IMG/VR virus record: IMGVR_UViG_3300030109_003595
Location: 1 to 64,000 of that record
DNA length: 64,000 nucleotides
Source: a virus
Reading direction: 5' to 3' (one strand)
The position numbers were made by a program, and so were the translations under genes. The notes beneath the pieces are model-generated. The model was not told the DNA's origin and made no database searches. It saw only the letters and a program-made list of their open reading frames with translations. Of this stretch, positions 60,687 to 64,000 are shown piece by piece. Position 1 is the stretch's first letter. Each line of letters begins with the position of its first letter.

Positions 60687-60694
60687 CTTATATG
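60687..60694 (-). promoter_or_regulatory. Candidate TATA element before the protease gene
   Basis: CATATAAG on the - strand lies 29-36 bases upstream of the protease GTG (60658), a distance typical for archaeal promoters that yield leaderless messages. It also forms part of the inverted-repeat arm, so its composition may have another reason. No BRE or start site was verified. Confidence 0.35.
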
Positions 60695-60787
60695 AAGCGG
60701 CAACAAACTAAACTGTTGTTACTTCTTTATCTGGGCCTGAATCTTCGTTTTTGATACCCTTACCCCTCTTTTGTTGCCGCTTCATAT
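60690..60787 (-). repeat. 18-bp perfect inverted repeat spanning a gene end
   Basis: ATATGAAGCGGCAACAAA at 60690-60707 pairs exactly with its reverse complement at 60770-60787. The right arm is in the last codons of the ligase-like gene, the left arm in the intergenic gap before the protease. In RNA it would form an 18-bp stem with a 62-base loop that contains the stop codon (60708). It could be an mRNA processing or stability element. Confidence 0.7.
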
Positions 60788-63700
60788 GTGGGTACGGTTT
60801 TTCAGCATCTTCCGTGGGTCTGGCTCTCATATCGTAGTCGGGCAGGGTCTGCTCACCATCAAGGGTAGTAGGACCTCTAGGGCTTTCTACACTACCACCT
60901 AGTTCTATACCCAACCCTTTGCCGCCGCTCATGGGGAATTGTCCTTTCTCTAATACATCCAGAACCCTGACCATGACACCGAGTGCTTTCTCCATCTGTG
61001 GTTTGAGTATCTGATTCTTCTCTGCCAGCGTTTTCGCTTTATCCTGTATCTTCTTCTCAGGTATGGGTCTCTTCTCGACCTTACCTTTGAGCATCATGCT
61101 GGCAACCTGAGACCAGTATGGTTTGAGACTCTCAGATAATCTGATTGAATAATCGGATTCACCGAACTCTGACAAGAGGGTACGTGGTGAATGCACCCAG
61201 TACCCCAAATCGGATTTCTCCAGTGTGTAGAACACGTCGTTCTCAAGATATGTCTTGACAATCAGCGTGTTGTCCTCTATATCAACATCATGTGGGAAAT
61301 GTAGGTTTGGTGTGGACTTGGCTAGGATGTTGAGTGTTTCCATGCTCACACTGGACTCGCCTTCCCCCTCGCCTACTATCTTCACTGGATTCAGGTCGTA
61401 CACTTCCCTACCGTTGATTTTCTTCCTCTTGATGCCGGTGACCTCTACCTCGACTATCTCACCTTCATCGAAGTGCTTCGGACTTGATACCGTACCTACG
61501 TCGAGATACACCTCCCCTTCGTAATCTACTGTGGCATTCTCTATGTCTTCATTGTCAATTAGAGGACCTGCACCTAGTCTGTATGTGATGCTCTTCTTGC
61601 CTCTCTTATCGAGAATCCTCAGGTTGACACTCTTGTTCGGTCTCAATAGAACCCACTTGGGGTGTCTCTTCTCTCCCTTCATGTATGTGCTCTTACCGTC
61701 TCTGATGAGTAGACAGTCATGCTCTTCAAGTAATGTCTTAACTGTGTCTTCCAGACCCTCGTCGTCAGTCATGCGTGTGTCATGTGGGCCGGGTACAGTG
61801 ACGTTATCATACCCATCGAACTGTCCCCTAAGTATCTTCAATCTCTCTTGAATGGTCATGTCGGTGACATCGGTGTCATCGTAGTAGGTGATGTCGATGA
61901 TGTGCAACTCTTCGTCTGAGAGTATACCATCCAATGTGCAGTCCTTCTTCCCTAGGTTCTTGACACCATCCTTGACCCAATCAGGTATGCTCATCCTTGA
62001 GTTGTGCTCGTTGTACGCTGATATCTTGTCGTTCAACTTCATGACCACGACTCTCTCGCCCTCGTACCACTTGGAAACCACCCAAGAACCAGTGAAGCCC
62101 CTGAGTTGCTTCATATCCTTGAAATCGAATATCCTGTGCATGGGTCGTATGGGAGGCACGAAATTGGGTGTATCGTCTCCTTTCAGCATTAGTGAGTCAG
62201 GATTGAGCAGGTATGCAGCGTAGTCTGACGGCTCGCTGGTCGTTATCGAGTACGATTGTTCTGCTGGTACAGAGCCATCTGGGTAGACCATGTACTGGTT
62301 AGCACCAGTCATAGAGACGTTCTGTTCATCGAGTTTCTGAACTGCTGCTGCCACATCAGCATCAAACTCGTTCTGGATGACTGACATGGGTACTGGGTGC
62401 ATCGGTTGGGGAGCACCTGTCGGCCCTGATGTGAGTTCACCGAAGGTGGCATCGAAGGACTCGGTTGGTTTCCTGAGTCTGTGGTTGCTGTGGTCCATGA
62501 GTCCTGAGTATCCGTAGAGGTCCATGATGGGCGAGCCATGCACTCCCATCGGGTGCAGTTCCCTTTCTCCGAAGCCTATGGTCTCACTCTCAATCATAGC
62601 AGGTGACGATGACAGGTCGAAATTGGGGTCATGCACGAAGAGGTCTTTGCTCGCATGTTGAATGTAGTTGGCTCGTGTGTCTATCCCACGGTTGCTCTTG
62701 TTTGCCTTGATTTTTGCGTTAGAGAGAGCAGAACGCCTTTCCGTCCCTCTACCTATCTCAGGCGCTGCAAAGTATGTCAGACCTAGATTGTCTTGAACCT
62801 CCTTGGGAAGGCTGTTGACCTGACCCCTGAGTCCCCTCATCTGGGACTCTATGCGCTTTGTGTACCCAAGCACGTCATTTTTGGAGTACCCGTACTTCTC
62901 CTCGAACTCCTCGTCGGAGACGGTGTGGTCTCTGGTAGATGCGAATATCTTCCCGGCATGGTCGTGCATGTGGTCTATGTCGTCATACCCCAAGAACATC
63001 CTTTGCCCCTCTCCTGCATACAACTCAGGTGGGTTTGTTGTCATGGAATTGAGAGACATCAGCACTCTGTGGTCATCCTCGTTGTTCGGGTCGAGTGATG
63101 CTTTTATCGAGTCCAGCACGTTTCCATAGTGCGCTGAGTGAGTTCCGTCCTCACCCATACCTAGGTGCTTCACTAGGTCGTCTAGGGTAGTTTTCGAGTC
63201 TATTTTGAAACCGTGCTCTCGCATGTGCTCTGGTAGTCTGTGAAGTCCAGTCCTCTGCAATGGTGTCTTTCTCTCGTCTATGCCATGCTCCATCACCTTG
63301 AGGTTGTTTGTCCAAGTCTCACCGTTAGGTAGTTCTATCTCCGCCCCCCTCGGTAGGTGCATCAGAACCATGTTGGCATCCCTGAACAGACCGTCAATCT
63401 CCGCATCCAAGTTGGGGTTGTCAGGGCTGAACGTACCCTCCGGTTTGAGTTTCCTGAGGACCATTGCCATCTCTGTGATTGCCTTGTGATGGGAATGTAT
63501 CCTATCTGTGTGTTGTTTCATCAACGTACCTCCCATCCTATCATTCAGACCGAAGTGGTCTAGGAACTCTTCAACTGACTCATCGTCACCAACCCTAGCA
63601 CCGAATGAAGGGAGGTTCAACTTGAGGCTGTTTGGTGACAGTCCGAGCATACCGGCAGGTCTCTCACTACTACCTCTTCCCATCATAGTCGCTATAGAGT

Positions 63701-64000
63701 GCGACCATAGATGTTGGAACTTGGAAACTTGGTCTGGGTCTATCTTCTCCTCGTAACTATCCTGCACGTTGTCCCCGGTCGGTAACTCCTCACCCGCTCC
63801 TACGGTTGCTGCTAGGTTCGTACCACCTATGTCCGTCTCCTTCTTCACTGACCTCTTGTATCCCTTGCCATGTGGTATCCTTGAGTTGGTAGCACCTGAG
63901 GAGTATTGTGGTTTGTTGATTCTGTAGTTCTTTCCGTACTTCTCCACTAATTCCTCATCTGACAATCTGGATATGGTATTGACCAGACCGGGTGATAGAT
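60708..64000 (-). CDS. Head-module protein with degenerate ATP-dependent DNA ligase-like domain, N-terminus outside window
   Basis: The frame is open to the window edge (63966-64000 encodes a Leu-Ser-Pro-Gly...Ile-Ser-Arg stretch), so the TTG at 63965 is not the true start. Numbering from 63965, residues 625-860 resemble an ATP-dependent ligase core: KWYEGER at 632-638 (normal KxDGxR), LDGI with IIDITYYDD and IQERLKIL as in motif III and its surroundings, then MKGEKRHPKWVLLRP like motifs IV/V, and an OB-like beta domain. The expected nucleophilic Lys and Asp are shifted or changed, so activity is doubtful. The earlier region has two SDEExxEKYG copies. The position before the protease is where portal genes usually lie. 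No clear portal motif is seen. Confidence 0.6.
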   Translation of the reverse strand, partial: LSPGLVNTISRLSDEELVEKYGKNYRINKPQYSSGATNSRIPHGKGYKRSVKKETDIGGTNLAATVGAGEELPTGDNVQDSYEEKIDPDQVSKFQHLWSHSIATMMGRGSSERPAGMLGLSPNSLKLNLPSFGARVGDDESVEEFLDHFGLNDRMGGTLMKQHTDRIHSHHKAITEMAMVLRKLKPEGTFSPDNPNLDAEIDGLFRDANMVLMHLPRGAEIELPNGETWTNNLKVMEHGIDERKTPLQRTGLHRLPEHMREHGFKIDSKTTLDDLVKHLGMGEDGTHSAHYGNVLDSIKASLDPNNEDDHRVLMSLNSMTTNPPELYAGEGQRMFLGYDDIDHMHDHAGKIFASTRDHTVSDEEFEEKYGYSKNDVLGYTKRIESQMRGLRGQVNSLPKEVQDNLGLTYFAAPEIGRGTERRSALSNAKIKANKSNRGIDTRANYIQHASKDLFVHDPNFDLSSSPAMIESETIGFGERELHPMGVHGSPIMDLYGYSGLMDHSNHRLRKPTESFDATFGELTSGPTGAPQPMHPVPMSVIQNEFDADVAAAVQKLDEQNVSMTGANQYMVYPDGSVPAEQSYSITTSEPSDYAAYLLNPDSLMLKGDDTPNFVPPIRPMHRIFDFKDMKQLRGFTGSWVVSKWYEGERVVVMKLNDKISAYNEHNSRMSIPDWVKDGVKNLGKKDCTLDGILSDEELHIIDITYYDDTDVTDMTIQERLKILRGQFDGYDNVTVPGPHDTRMTDDEGLEDTVKTLLEEHDCLLIRDGKSTYMKGEKRHPKWVLLRPNKSVNLRILDKRGKKSITYRLGAGPLIDNEDIENATVDYEGEVYLDVGTVSSPKHFDEGEIVEVEVTGIKRKKINGREVYDLNPVKIVGEGEGESSVSMETLNILAKSTPNLHFPHDVDIEDNTLIVKTYLENDVFYTLEKSDLGYWVHSPRTLLSEFGESDYSIRLSESLKPYWSQVASMMLKGKVEKRPIPEKKIQDKAKTLAEKNQILKPQMEKALGVMVRVLDVLEKGQFPMSGGKGLGIELGGSVESPRGPTTLDGEQTLPDYDMRARPTEDAEKPYPHMKRQQKRGKGIKNEDSGPDKEVTTV

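Overview
The window looks like about 64 kb of a tailed double-stranded DNA virus of an archaeon. The likely host is a marine Euryarchaeon of the Marine Group II / Poseidoniales type (magrovirus-like). That host is inferred from gene content and was not tested. The archaeal side is an RFC clamp-loader fragment, a probable sliding clamp, a family B DNA polymerase, an AEP primase, an XPF/ERCC4 nuclease and a group II (thermosome) chaperonin. The viral side is an HK97-type protease and capsid protein followed by a full tail module. Both window edges cut genes, and I see no large terminase and no recognisable portal, so this is not a complete genome. I saw no tRNA, rRNA, CRISPR array or insertion sequence.

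Left arm (1-15521, all + strand) is replication and host takeover. Genes are packed with ATGA or similar overlaps: RFC fragment, small ORF, unknown 458 aa protein, coiled coil, RecA-like ATPase, clamp candidate, PolB, a cluster of tiny zinc-ribbon and membrane proteins, MazG-like protein, Cas4/RecB-like nuclease, AEP primase and XPF-like nuclease. The only clear break is 10334-10394, which holds a TATA-like element and a perfect hairpin. After it come a P-loop ATPase (helicase candidate), an AT-rich DnaQ/PolB-type exonuclease, a thermosome subunit, several mini-genes, and an HMG-CoA lyase homologue with every key catalytic position present.

Right arm (15518-64000, all - strand) is virion morphogenesis, transcribed from the right edge leftwards. 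In that order: a cut gene with a degenerate ATP-dependent DNA-ligase-like domain; prohead protease with an in-frame internal start for a scaffold; major capsid protein; small capsid-associated proteins; connector and neck proteins; a large tail-tube candidate; a SAP-domain protein; a tail-assembly-chaperone pair with a -1 frameshift site; a short tape measure; a 408 aa tail protein; a 5567 aa giant; a baseplate-hub-like protein; a small protein; three long fibres (928, 1024 and 2711 aa); and a small fibre-assembly-like protein. The arms meet tail to tail with overlapping stop codons.

The points I would look at first are: the viral HMG-CoA lyase; the 16.7 kb giant tail gene; the ligase-like fold in the head module; the tail-chaperone frameshift; the nested scaffold start; PolB motif C reading YGHTDS; and the apparent absence of GATC and AGCT in the left arm.
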